In this document: piece after piece, positions 1-12,400 of the stretch | How positions within the stretch are numbered: the first letter of the stretch is position 1 | How the letters are laid out: every line of letters begins with the position of its first letter | Source: Apostichopus japonicus | Taxonomy: Eukaryota; Echinodermata; Holothuroidea; Aspidochirotida; Stichopodidae | Assembly (NCBI RefSeq): GCF_037975245.1 | Contig: NC_092569.1 | Span: 24,785,168 to 24,849,167, forward strand | Reading direction: 5' to 3' | Length of the DNA: 64,000 nucleotides | Translations under genes and position numbers: made by a program | Notes under the pieces: model-generated | The model's input: the letters and a program-made list of their open reading frames with translations, nothing else | What the model was told of the DNA's origin: nothing | Database searches by the model: none

Positions 1-26
1 TGTGATATATAAAGTTGACTTTTGAC

Positions 27-44
27 ACACGTAGGCCTACGTGT
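27..44. repeat. 18-bp perfect palindrome centred on AGGCCT
   Basis: ACACGTAGGCCTACGTGT reads identically on both strands. It contains two overlapping ACGT cores and an AGGCCT centre. The AGGCCT motif recurs many times across this window, so this may be a local extension of a genome-wide short motif and not a functional site. Confidence 0.6.
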
Positions 45-3000
45 CGTCTATATATGCTGAGTGCACCTTCAACTGAATAGACTGCACGGCACGATTCTCC
101 TGAGCAGGATTTCAAAAGTTAACAAAGTTAACACTCTTGATGATCTCAACCCCCCAGAAGCCCCTGGCACCCCCCCTTTGAGAATATGACTTAATTTATT
201 GGTTCTGGAATTTTAAATGAAACAAAATTTATTTTTACCTCTCAGTGTTGAAGGTCCTCTAAGTTAATACACATAAGATTGTTCGCTGTTAACACTGAAT
301 TGTTATAAAATCTCGCTAAACTAAACTAAATGCATATCACGTGATAATTGTCTGTGAGCTAACGCATGTCAGCTCACGTGTTATGTTTGATAAGAACAAC
401 AACTGGGAGTACTTCAAATATTAATGTCCCTCAAAGGATTGGCAAAACTTGGAATGCAGTTTCAAAAATAGAAGTTTTAATTCTAATTTGGAGAAAAAAT
501 ATTTAATCTTTATACAAGGCCGTCGAGAAGGCCGTCGAGAACTCGGGAACAGGTCAGTTGTCACTCTAATTATGCCTCTTTTATAAACTTTTAAACCAAC
601 AAGATTCCAATGGATGTAAATCACACACTAGAAAACAGTTGTAAGCCTTGAGAATGGTAGATTTGGAAGGCAGATGTAGTAGGTGTTATGTGGGGGCGCA
701 GTGCTTAAATGTTACCAACTGTTGTAGACTAGGTAGAATTAGTGCAGAAGTAGAATGGAGGCAGGTAATCTATCGTCGTTCGTAAACCCCCAAACCAGTA
801 AGTTTTGTGGATTATGCCTCTTTCATAGATTCATAGTACATTTTTTAGGCGTATAGGAAGAAATTTTCCTGAAAATGAGAATGTAGAATTTACGGCCTGT
901 TCCCTCACCTCTTCGCCATTGCCCCACCCCACCCCCTCCCTCCCATAACCTCTCGCCAGACCTGCCTCTGTGGCTTACTGGAATGCTGATCAGTTCACCA
1001 AATTATGTGGGAATTTCCCATTTCTGAGAGGTTTAATTACTGCATAGTAGTTTGTTATGGTTTGTCTATACAATAAGCAACATTAAAGAAAACCATTAAA
1101 CTTGAACGGTCACTGCAATCCAAATTGTCTGTTTAGATTTTAAATTCGCTTTCATTACACTTGATGAGTTTATATATTGAATCCAAACGGTGAAAGGAAC
1201 TATGCATAATCGACGAAGGTGGGTTTTGGAATAGATAAACGAAAGTAAAAATAATTTATCCGGTAATAAAAGGAGAAAAACTTATTAAAAAAATAAAGTG
1301 ACAGGCAATAAACGTCATCTTTCCGGTTTCATCGATTTAATCTATACTCTTTTATTTTGAACATGAAGACTATCAAAAGAACGAGTTTATAAGAAAACAA
1401 ATATATATGCTATTCACGGAAGAAATAGAAGGAACATCGCAGTGTGATGACTAAAAACACATTGCACCCAACATAACCTTTCTGAGGAGATGTCAAAAAA
1501 AAAAAGGTGCAAGACAGTGTAAACTGGAAAATTACCTGTGGTAGATTAACTAAACGACTGCATTTAGTCTATACGTCATCCGTTCATATTATTCATCGAT
1601 ATATTTATGTAATTTGATAAGATATATAACCTATACTGTACTCCTAGGTTACCCATACATATCAGAGTTATTTCAAATATTGAATACAACGGGCCTTTAC
1701 TCTCTTACTCACGCGTTTTGAATGTGTAATTTATCTGGTCTCCTCCCTCCTGTACTGAAACAGGAATACGACATTACCATTTTCCACACTTAGTATTAAA
1801 TAGTAGTAAGTTTGGAAAATTGAACATTTTCACGATAAGTTTTACACGGTTATAAGCCTAGTGCATATTGTCAAAACGTGCATTTACAATGATTGTTTTA
1901 CGATGATTTCGCAATTTGTTCATTGTATAATCAATGTGATGTCTCTCTTACGCTTCCGTAGTTGTATGGCATGTACGTATTGCGTCAACTCGCATGAGAA
2001 CATTTTCAACTTTGATTTTGGTTCGATTTGTTTGATTTTTGTGATTTCTTGCCAAACGTAACATGGATGTATGCAAAATTCTTGTGTGACAACTTGGCTG
2101 ATAAACAATTTAACTCGAGAAACAATGTGGTTGCACTTGATAGTTCGCATGTATATCCACATTAATATAATGAGTACAAGCAAGGTATGAGACGTCAAAG
2201 TCAGAAAATCTTGTAAACATGATAACTTGACAAATACAATAGCGTGGATAAACTTCGGAATTGTCATATAAATTCACCTTAGTAAGGACATGAACAATTT
2301 TGTTAGTCTTAGAGGTACAAAAGTCACTTGAAATCAAACAGGAGGGCAAAGTCTTTTAAACAGGACAACACCACAGTAAATAATGGATGAACTGCACACA
2401 TGTAATGTATACCTTTGTTGGGTGAGGTAATTGTTGTATGGAGCTAACAATGGGTCAAAATGTCTCACAGACATCGCTCTAGCTATACGTCCCTCGATTA
2501 TCCCAAACCTCTGGTCTTACCTTGCTTCGGGCTTTCCTCAAGTTCTTGTACTATTCAGTTCCCTGTGGACACTTTGATTTCCTCACTTCTGCTCCAGATA
2601 TCTTTTCTCACCAACTTTACTGCTTTATTATTTGAAAACAGGAAGGCGTTTCTCAGTGTGACGAATCTTTACACAACTTGAGTTATTTTTACACTCTTTT
2701 TAACAAAGTTGACCATAGATTAAACTATACATGCACTCGGAAATCATTTACTTGAGTTGAGGAAGTTAAATCCCCACATTATACACAAACCATAACAATG
2801 ACAAGCCTTTTATCATTTTATTTTTATTAGGGACTTCTACTTGACCTACGAGAAAAGGACTTTACTTCCCCTGCATGAGCCTGCAGGAAAGATTTTTTTG
2901 CCCCCCCCCCCTCGTTCTTCAGCAATACTTGGCAGTGGATATAAAATTAAGCATTTTCAAAGCGGGTCGATAGAATAGAAAAGAAACCTTTCACATACAG

Positions 3001-4204
3001 GGGCTAGAGAAGAAACAATGAACTTGCAAGACAATGTGCATTTATTAAGATGTAGATAAATCTTCCGCCATGTAACATGACGTCACCTTCCTAAACCAAT
3101 AGGAAGCTTGGTATTGTCTTTCAGTGATTGTATTGGGCAATTGTCAATTATCATAATTTATGTTTCTTGCATGTGTTTTAAAGAGCACTCAGATATGGTT
3201 TGCTTGAATGTAAAGGGTCCGGCTTCAGTATGTAGGTATGCGGTTGGTAAGAGAGATATAGAGATGGGAGGGTGGGGGGGGGGGGGGTAAAATAACAACA
3301 CCTGGACCATTGAAAATTTATAAATTGATAAATCTGAAGAATATTAAGAGCGATCGTGAGTCTCAAGTCGTTACATTTTGAGTTAAGTTTGAGACTAGAA
3401 TCATGATAAACCTGAAATATTGTGTATTTATTAACGCTTTATTTATTTTAGGTCGTGGTAGTTAATATTATGATCAGGTTACCCTTGCCTTCACATGCTT
3501 ATTCCTTTCCAAGTTTATGCACACTTCGTTCAAAGACCACATGGTCGCTTATCAACCGTGATATTAGTTTCGGAAATTAAAAAATATGACGGTGTGTACC
3601 GACAATGTTAAACTTGATGAACTCTACCCCTAATTTTCCTTCAAGCCCCGCAGCGCCATCTTGGTCCAGTAATTGGAATGCGGTTTGACCCTGTGACTTT
3701 ACCCCTGGGGGAGATGGGATCCACATGATGAATTTTAATTCTATATTTTTTATTTTGGACTGGTGTTGCAAAAAAAAAATGTGTTGTGGGAGTTTTTTGG
3801 GACCGACAGACTGTAACGTTACTATGTGTGTATTATAAGGATACTACCTGTAGATTGTATTTGGGTATAACGTCATCAATGTTACCTTATGATACAGCAT
3901 GCACGTATATTGAGAAACCTGGGTTCACCGGACATATTCGGGACCGGGCGTTGTACGGAAAAACAAATAAAACACCAGGATAATACAGAGTCTATTTATG
4001 GCATTCTGTAAACCGTGTGTATATGTATGTATGTGTGTTTGTGTGTGCATCAGTGTTACACCCTATATCCTCGGAATATGTTATCAGGGGAAGGGTATGT
4101 TGACAAATGTCAAACTTGGTATACGTGGCTTACACGTAATAAGTGTAATGGTAACCTGGGTGACATTTGTGTATGACTTGTAACAAGACGACATGTTTTG
4201 GTTA

Positions 4205-4237
4205 AGGTCAAAGGTCATGTAAGGTCAATGTAGGTCA
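4205..4237 (+). promoter_or_regulatory. Cluster of four AGGTCA half-sites
   Basis: Four AGGTCA hexamers occur in direct orientation at 4205, 4212, 4222 and 4232, giving spacings of 1, 4 and 4 bases. In nuclear-receptor biology, direct repeats spaced by 1 and 4 are typical response elements (DR1, DR4). Two further half-sites lie near 4503 and 4513. The cluster is 5 kb upstream of the TINAGL-like start and may belong to an interspersed repeat, so a regulatory role is only a possibility. Confidence 0.3.
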
Positions 4238-4688
4238 TAATCAGATGACCTTGGAAACCAAGAAGACGATCCTTCATAAATGATATAGGCCTACTTGGAA
4301 AACTTGGCATTAATGGACACAAAGTCGCTCATGTTTTGGTTTGGGGTGGGGGGTGGGGTTGGGGAGAGGGGTTTTTAAAAAGTGAAAACCTTAAAAGCAT
4401 TGTCTCGGAAACCATACATTGAAGCAGGGACCTTTTCTCCCAATGATTGGAGAAACGGATCTTAAATGTTCTAGCCTATGGGTTGGCCTTATGAAGAGGT
4501 GAAAGGTCATTTGAGGTCAATACGGGACGAACCTGAAATCCATGTAAACTCGTTATCCAAAAGGGGAGCACTGGCAAAGATAATGCCATGGCGTGCGATT
4601 TTCATTTAAAGTATCAATGTGTGTTTGCCATATTTTAACTTCGACCTTTCCAGCTTACTGCCCTTAAAAGCTCAGTGACAATAACACT

Positions 4689-4776
4689 GTTCTATGCAAT
4701 TTTCATATTAATAATCATTATCATTATTGACCGTTCTATGCAATTTTCATATTAATAATCATAATTATTATTGAGT
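4689..4776 (+). repeat. 44-bp tandem duplication (two copies)
   Basis: A unit beginning GTTCTATGCAATTTTCATAT occurs at 4689 and again at 4733. The two copies are almost identical and differ mainly in the trailing ATTATC/ATAATT stretch. Intergenic, no function inferred. Confidence 0.8.
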
Positions 4777-7149
4777 TATTTGTCTTTAAACATATTGAGC
4801 TGAATAAAATTCGCCAGATCTGTTAACGAGTCCGTAGGATTTACGAACTTCACTCAAAATTTGCGAAACCCGTCCAACAGATCATGCGCCAATCAAATCT
4901 ATCTGTTTTTTACGACCGTTAAGCAAAGGACTTACGAGTGGACAATACGAGTATAAATAGGTTACATTTTGTGTAATGAACATGCTGATATGGGCGGGTG
5001 CAGTGGTTTTACGGTAAATCGTTCGCACCATAAGGGCAACAGAAAATCAATTTCTTTCTTTCGATTGCGACAGCTTTTCTCCGTTAAACCCACCTGGTCA
5101 GAGTGCATTTAGAGAATAAGAAACATTGAATCTTCTTCGGAATTTTGTTTCCGAAATTCATCAGCAAACACGTATTGAGACTCTAACAACTATCAGATCG
5201 CAAATTGTTATTAGCCTAGTGAGTCGCATTTCATCTGACGTCAGCAGAGGTCAAATTGTGAAACCTTATAGCGCTACTTGTCGGAATATTGTCGTGGACA
5301 AAGTTTCCATTTGCAAGGTGAAGTGCATTTAACTGGTTTTTAACGTTTCCACACTTAGCTACAAGTATACCAAATGTTTATAAATGGTGTTAAGGTATTA
5401 AGCTGTTCTAGTACGGCGAAAACCAATGGGAGGGTAGTCCGTTAAGTGTTACGGAGGGTAAGGGGTGGGGTAGGGGAGAAGGAGGTGGGAGGGCAATACC
5501 CAGATACCTCCCAGCAAAGTAGGTTCTCAGCTAAGCAAGGTTTCCAAAGACTCAAAATTCGCAGAATAGACTAAAATGTTTTCAAAGGAATTTTTGGAGT
5601 TATTATTTGACAACCCTGATTGTCTGTTTAATATCGATATAGTCTGGAAACGGATAACGGTCCAAGGATTGGAGAAAAATGTCACGTTTTCTGGACATTT
5701 GGAAAATTGAAACAAACATAAGTTCTCCATGACTAGGTATGTATATACCCAAGGGCGTTGACCCATAGTCGTGCAAACCGCCCGACTGAAATTCAATTAC
5801 ATTCTAATCGTCAGTAGATCAGTTCGAAAAACGAAAAGATGTACACGGTGGCGTGAACAAAATGACGGAATGTCATAGAATACCATCATAAACTCAACTC
5901 TCAATTCTTGAATTTCTTGTTGAAGTTCTTACAAAAGTTGTGATTTCAAATAAATTTGATCGCTAGGTTCAAATAATTGGAGAAACTTTACGCTCTTTTA
6001 CAGGACATATAAGGCCATGTTTGATATGAATATTGTCCTAAAGAGTAATCCAAAGAGGTTCTGACGTCATCATCTAGGGGAGAAGTGATTCCATAAACGT
6101 ACGATACTCAGTGATGTGAACAGGATTTCTACTAATTAGGAGATGGGGAGGGGGGGGGGGGAGGGGGAGGGCGTCTTGGTAGTAGGTAATGGCTAGTGAA
6201 CATATACAGTAATTGAGTATCTTCAATCAACGTACACAAATATTAATTGTCTAAGCTACAATGGAGGAATAGACAGATACATATACATTGCGATGTCGGT
6301 GTCTGTATCATTTGCCTAGTTATACATTGATAATGTCCATTAGCCTATACGTTATACATGTACTGTATTACGTTAACATGCATGTATCACTTGCAATGTG
6401 TGTTCGTGATTACGTTGCTTCAAACTTCAGTCTGAATGATATTGACGGAATTATGAAACGATTATGGTAATGAAATAAATAAACATTTGCAATCTCTGTG
6501 CAAATAAATTAATATGTTGTAAAAATAATAATGAGGTCTAAACTTCAAATATTTATAGCCTATATATATTTATATATATGTGTGTGTATTATTAAGTCTA
6601 CATATATAGTCATATAATGACAAAGAGCAGAACATAAAATTCTAGTTTTCCTATGTCTGGAAAACTCCAACGACCCACCGAAAATGTTTCACGACCGACC
6701 TTTTGGGATTGGGCCCCATAGTTCTTGGACCATAATTCTAAGCGATACGTCCATGTTGATGAGAATATTGTTAACTGATATGCGGCTTATGTAAGCATAT
6801 TAGTTACTGTTGTAACATGGCACAAAATTCATTCAAGTTCATTAAAATGTATCAGTGTACACAATTTGATACATTTTGATAATAGCATCATTGTATTTGG
6901 TGAGCCCTTGACGTGCCGTATACAGGACATATTAAATTTCATCAAACAATGATGAATGTTCCGTCAGATATATATACATGTTGAACATGAATATGTTAAA
7001 ACCGATGATCGTATTACTATAGCATCAGCAACATATATGGTTACAGTATACAGGTTGATATCCGTTTATATTATGGACATATCCTTTAGGACAAAATCAT
7101 GGACATATCCTTCACGACATAATTGGAATGAGTCTTTGTGTGTTTCATA

Positions 7150-7395
7150 ATGTATGTATTTGTACGTATTTCAGATCCTCCTGCAAGCAGGAGCTCGCGA
7201 AAAAGCCTCATTGGCTTATCAAAGCCGCAAGCTGACCGAAGTCAGTCTCTTAGATTCATATTTAACGTCCGTGATTATGAATTGTCAATTGTCAACAACT
7301 CTGTAACTGGACGACATACATTAATCTTGGAGTGACTCGAACCGGGGACCTTATGATTGGAAGGCACCGGCGTTAACCACTGAAGTAACACTCCA
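7150..7395 (-). mobile_element. tRNA-derived SINE, copy 1
   Basis: Read on the minus strand this starts with a tRNA-like head: TGGAGTG, an A-box-like segment, a B box (GGTTCGAGTCA) and a closing CACTCCA that can pair with the first seven bases as an acceptor stem. An unrelated body follows, with a conserved GCGAGCTCCTGCTTGCAGG hairpin-like end, and then a GTAC/ATAC-rich tail. Two further full copies lie near 43.7 and 44.2 kb and a 3' fragment near 63.6 kb, which establishes an interspersed family. The A box of this copy is degraded (ACTTCAGTGG), so it is probably inactive. Confidence 0.8.
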
Positions 7396-8879
7396 CTAAA
7401 TGAGATGGTATAATAACACTCTACTATAATAGAGATGGGATTGTCAAATTTTTCTGCAGTAATTTGGACTACTGTGCAAGTCTTGACTTTCTCGACTTGG
7501 CAGCCGCCATGACTCATAAGTACCCAAGTTACAAGCCATAACATGTGTCGTCTACATATACACACAGAGCCATGCTTATACATTCGCCGTGTTTATAAAG
7601 CAAACTTGGGTATATTGTGGTGTCAACCCTGCTTTATCGAACATTATCACATAACCATATTCTTGTTTGCATTTGCTCAAAGATTAACGTTCTTATCACA
7701 TCGATGTCAACAAATCTGACAGTGTATAGTGTGTTGTTTAAATTTTCTCGTGCAGGTTTCATCATTCATTTACAAAAAAATCCTTGACTTTCTGAAGTTC
7801 AGGTTGACAGAGACAAACTTCAAGATCGTTTTTATGCACACACAACAAAACAAAGAGATTAAAGAGAGAGATGAACGACCTCTATATAAACACTTGTTAT
7901 CCTACAATATAATATTCTTAAATAAACTTGTGTTTGAACGACTGTTCAAGAAGGTTATAAACTGTCAGCGCTTAACAGTTTATTGATTAATAACATACAT
8001 AGTTAGAGGGGTTATTACCATTCACGTGAAGTATGAAATATCAACAAAGAATGCATGAGAAGTTGAAAGGAACATTCGTAGTTTCATTTTAGTTTCAAGA
8101 ACAAGAGTGTGAGGTATTTATAATAGATATTATCTGTAGTGAAGAGAAGAATCCCCCCCCCCCCACCAATCCCTTCCACACACTCTCTAGTCACTATCAA
8201 TGTTGTGCATGCACATTAATAATATGAAACGGTTACCGAAAAGAAAAGATATTCTAAAACAGTAAAACCCTTTTAAAGCAACGTTCAGTGCTTCATTTGA
8301 ATTCAGTAATAACACTATATGACAGAGACTATAATCAAACTATAACTTAGTGTAAGCTCATTTAAAATTGTTTATAATTAGCTGCGCATCTATATACACT
8401 AGTACACATTCGGGAATGGTTGTAAATCAACTAAACTCAGGCCTGACAAGAGGAGAGGGGGGGGGGGGTGTAAACAGGGTGATACAGCACCTGGGACAGG
8501 AAGTTACGTATTTGAAACAATATAAACTGTAACGGTATATACACACTTGAAGTAATGGAACGTTACCAAAATGTCTCTTTGTAAACACAGCTTATTTCCA
8601 ACGACCTAGATATTTTCTATAAGTTAGTATAATAGCGATGCTGGTTTATTAAATTTAAAAAAAAATCATGTTTTTGTTAATATTTTGGTAGGGTTTCATG
8701 TATATAAGTAAGATACGTTCGCTTGCGATGAATTTCCTCAGCTTGTTTTATTTCAAAATTAATATTGTTATTTTAATTTCATTTTTAAGTTTTAAGTTTA
8801 TTTATTGTGAATAACCACAGAATTCGTTAGTCATTGATTCTACGCATATATCAATTGGTTTCTTTCTTTCTTTTTGCAG
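7396..8879. other. Non-coding DNA, no gene seen
   Basis: AT-rich sequence with poly-C (near 8155) and poly-G (near 8460) runs. It ends in a pyrimidine-rich tract and CAG that make a good 3' splice site for the exon carrying the TINAGL-like start codon, so at least its last part is probably an intron of that gene. Confidence 0.5.
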
Positions 8880-9222
8880 GTTTGAGAAAGTAAAGACGAA
8901 AGAGACCAGAGTGTTTAAAAGACATCAGTTTTGTTACCTTGGCAACGTGGAAAAACCAATTTCTCCACAAGATGTACAGCTGATGCATGTTGTTGCTTCT
9001 GTGATTTATTAAAGAGAGCTCACTATATTGGAAAACCCCGATGAAACGTCTAAGAAAGAGAAAAAGAAAATAGAGAAATACTTCCATGGCAATTTAGTCT
9101 GGATCAGATTATTGAAATTAACTTCAACCTCTCCTACGGGCCTCCACTCAGCCGAGAGTTAAATTACTGAAACTCCAACAAAAAACAACAGACCAGAGAA
9201 AGATAAAACATCTTTCGTCAAC
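8880..9222 (+). other. Probable 5' UTR part of first coding exon of the TINAGL-like gene
   Basis: A strong acceptor (TTTCTTTCTTTTTGCAG) ends at 8879. From there the sequence runs without an obvious donor to the ATG at 9223. This suggests an upstream, unlocated non-coding exon. A true transcription start inside this segment is the alternative. Confidence 0.45.
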
Positions 9223-9499
9223 ATGGAAAAATTAACCATAAATATAATCAAAGTTTTGCTTGGAACTTTAACATTTTGTGTCCTCTTCGTGTTGCCTCCT
9301 GTTTATGGAAAGTACTGTGCGAGCAAAGGCTGCTGTCTAGGCAGAGACGATGACTGTAGCTCCATATTTCCAATCCAAGGACCAGAAACTCTTTGCTACT
9401 GTGATTCATTTTGTAATCGAACCAACACGGACTGTTGTCCGGATTTCTTCGAGTTTTGTCTTGGAATTAAACCACCTCCGTTACCTCATAGGCATGATG
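9223..9499 (+). CDS. TINAGL1-like: TINAGL-like coding exon 1: signal peptide and Cys-rich domain
   Basis: Encodes residues 1-92 plus one base. A hydrophobic core ([14 protein letters not shown]) precedes a likely cleavage site after VYG. Ten cysteines follow at 32, 37, 38, 45, 58, 60, 64, 71, 72 and 79, the spacing of a somatomedin-B-like fold. The donor is GATG|GTAAGT. The ATG was chosen because the signal peptide begins directly at it. Confidence 0.92.
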
Positions 9500-12400
9500 G
9501 TAAGTATACATTCATTGCTATTCTTGATCAAATGTATTATTCTTGTTCTCTCCACCCGTCAGCCCCAAACTCTACCTCCCCGAGCCCTAACTAACATTGC
9601 TATCAGGCTTGACAAACTTGGAGAGGCTGGTCAGGTGCGGTCAATAATCAACCCAGGGGGACGTGGAGGGGTCCGGGAACATATGGGATGAAGAATAACG
9701 TAGTATATTGTCAGTTTCTTAAACATGGACAGTTCAAAATACTATAACGGCATTCTTGTAGTGAACTATTGTTAGATCACAGAAAGCGGTTTCTGACCGA
9801 AAATTGAAAATCTACAGATGTATACTCTTCCTCCCTCCTTCACTCCCTCATCCCTCCCTTCCTCACCCCCCCCCCCCCCCTCATCCCTCCCTCATCCCTC
9901 AGTCATCACTCCCTCATCCCTCTGAGGAAAATCACCACTAACGCTCTCACCACAATAACCATATGGACCATGAATTGGTCATGGTACAAATGGCTATATA
10001 TACACGCCGCAAGAGTTACTCTGTGATGTTTCTATATATTTATATAGCGTTGTGCGGATGCACGACATTCCTGCCCTGTCGAATCTATTCGGGATGAATT
10101 AAAGTTGAGGCTCGCAGCGGAGTGATACCCTTTAGGTGGTCAGTTGAGAACGTACACGCATATCACAGCATACAGTCATTATCAGAAATGCCAGTTTCAA
10201 GTATACAACTGTCAAAATGTATTTTAGGCAAATACTTGATTTAATTGCAGATAAAATTCCAAGCGTATTTTCGTCAATATGAAATACTCTTTGGAACGTG
10301 ACTGGTCATCTTTGATGACGTCAGCGAATGATGTAGTATTGGGTCTTTTCCAATGGCTCAGCATATCTCTGGAAATGAGAAACGACATCGTGCAAAAAGG
10401 CATTACACAAAAACCAATTTGATAAATTATCAAAAAAAAAAATTGTATTACAATTGTATAGCGACTAATATTTCTATCGGCGGCATATTTCTAGGCGTCT
10501 ATGAAATTATATTTGATACGGCACAAAGTTGTATAGTGCTTTATTTTGTTTAGTACTAATCACAGATCTTCTATTGATATTGGGACACAGTTATGCATGT
10601 AGTCATCGCATGATGAAGTAAAATATGTCATCTGACTTTTTCAATGAACTTCATATAGGCCTTCATGTGCTTACAGATGACAATAAAAATACCTATAAGT
10701 CATAACGGTTTTGCATGCAAGATTCATATCTGCCCGCAATGCTTATTATAAACGTGTTCCGATAAAACAAGTTTTTCATTAGTTTGTCGCAGACAAAAGG
10801 AATCCATGTGGTCGCGATTGTTTGTATATATGTGTATGTGTGCGTTTGTGTAGATTTGCAGGGGTGTCGAGAGCCAGCTTGAGCCCATTTACAACTAAAT
10901 CACCGGGCCACTTCTTTAAAGTCAGCATAACTAAATCGTACATTCATGAGTGTAAGAAGACAGCATTCTGAAGGACCCGTGATCTGATCCATCGCTACAC
11001 ATACCCCGGGCCACAAAATGGACCCTGGGATCCATAATTGACTCGAAACGAAACAGTCAAAACGTTGTAATATCGAAATGTCTCTCTACAGCAACGGTAG
11101 TAATCGGTATTGTACGAAGCGCTCCGGATCCCGGCCCAGCGCGCGAGTTGTTAAAGGCGCTGTGTGTAAACCTCGAAATCTCGAACCGAAGAAGTCGAAA
11201 ACTCGAAACGAAAAATTCGAAATCTCGAGACCTATAAGTCGAAACATAGAAATCTCGAAAACAAAAAAGTAGATATCTCGAACCAAAAAAGTAGATATCT
11301 CGAACCAAAAAGTCGAAACATCGAAACGAAAAAGTCAAAATCTCAAAACGAAAAAGTCGCTATAAACACATTATATTAGGGAATATTGTTCAGCTTGGTT
11401 TAAGTTTATACTTACTCTAAAAAGTCTAAAGGAACCCCTTCGAAGAACAGATATAAAAACATTAGTTTAGGGATCATTGTTCAGCTTGGTTAAATTTTAT
11501 ACTTACTGCAAAGGAACTCCTCCGAAGTATTGATCTTAACACATAGTTAAGGGATCATTGTTCGTCCAATTCATCATACAAATTGTTTTTCTATATTATT
11601 TCACTGACTCCATATACCACAATAGTGTTAATTGCACGTTAGACTCGGTACGAACTGTCACCCCCCATCGATAGAAGACATAAAGGAATTCATAAAAAAA
11701 AAAAATTCCATTAAATATTTTTTCTTCTCCCTTTTCTGGTTCATCATAACAAATTCCTAGAGTTCAATATTAATGTTTACCATATGGGTCATGGAAAATT
11801 CTCAAAACACCATAATAATATCATACATAATATATACATACGTTCCAAAGGTCAAAATCATTTGGTCTAATATCAATTTGATTTCCCTGAGGTTTCCATC
11901 AAGCCTTGGGCGATATCTTGAAGTTCGAAGATTTCCATCTCATTGATAATTAAACTAACCTTCGAAATCAAATAACGAGCACGCCGAAGTTCATCCATAA
12001 ACCACCACATCACCGCGCCAAGTTAGAATGGGAATAACATCCAGGCTGCCTGGTTTGAAGTCCAACCTCGTATTCTAGCATAGCTGTCTTAAAGCAAAAT
12101 GGAGGTTATAAGAGCCTTAACGTTGTCGGAAGTAATTTCCGAGCTATAGGTCTACCTGCAGGCGTAAGAAATCACAGATCTTTGCTATAACCAAGACACA
12201 TCAATGAACTCTCTCATATCCTCAAACTTAAGAAATAATTCTTGTTTTTAATGAAATGTCATTATGGGAAGCCATTTCAAAAGTTCTCTCCCTCAATACA
12301 TACAAACTTCCTACTATATACCGCACCCGGCAGGTTCAAAACAGTATTTTGCTTCTATCTGCCAAGTGATTTGATTGGCAGGTTCACGACAATTGAGGAG

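Larger units (their letters stand above)
1..7149. other. Intergenic DNA upstream of the TINAGL-like gene
   Basis: No convincing gene is seen. Open frames are short, lack recognisable domains and do not join across splice sites. The stretch holds an 18-bp palindrome near its start, a cluster of AGGTCA half-sites near 4.2 kb, a 44-bp tandem duplication near 4.7 kb, poly-G/poly-C runs (near 2.9, 3.28 and 6.15 kb) and scattered AT-rich simple sequence. Distal promoter elements or an upstream 5' UTR exon of the downstream gene could lie here but cannot be placed. Confidence 0.6.

Noticed and set aside
11057-11338. Phe/Arg-rich minus-strand frame
   Set aside because: Translation of the degenerate TCGAAA repeat.
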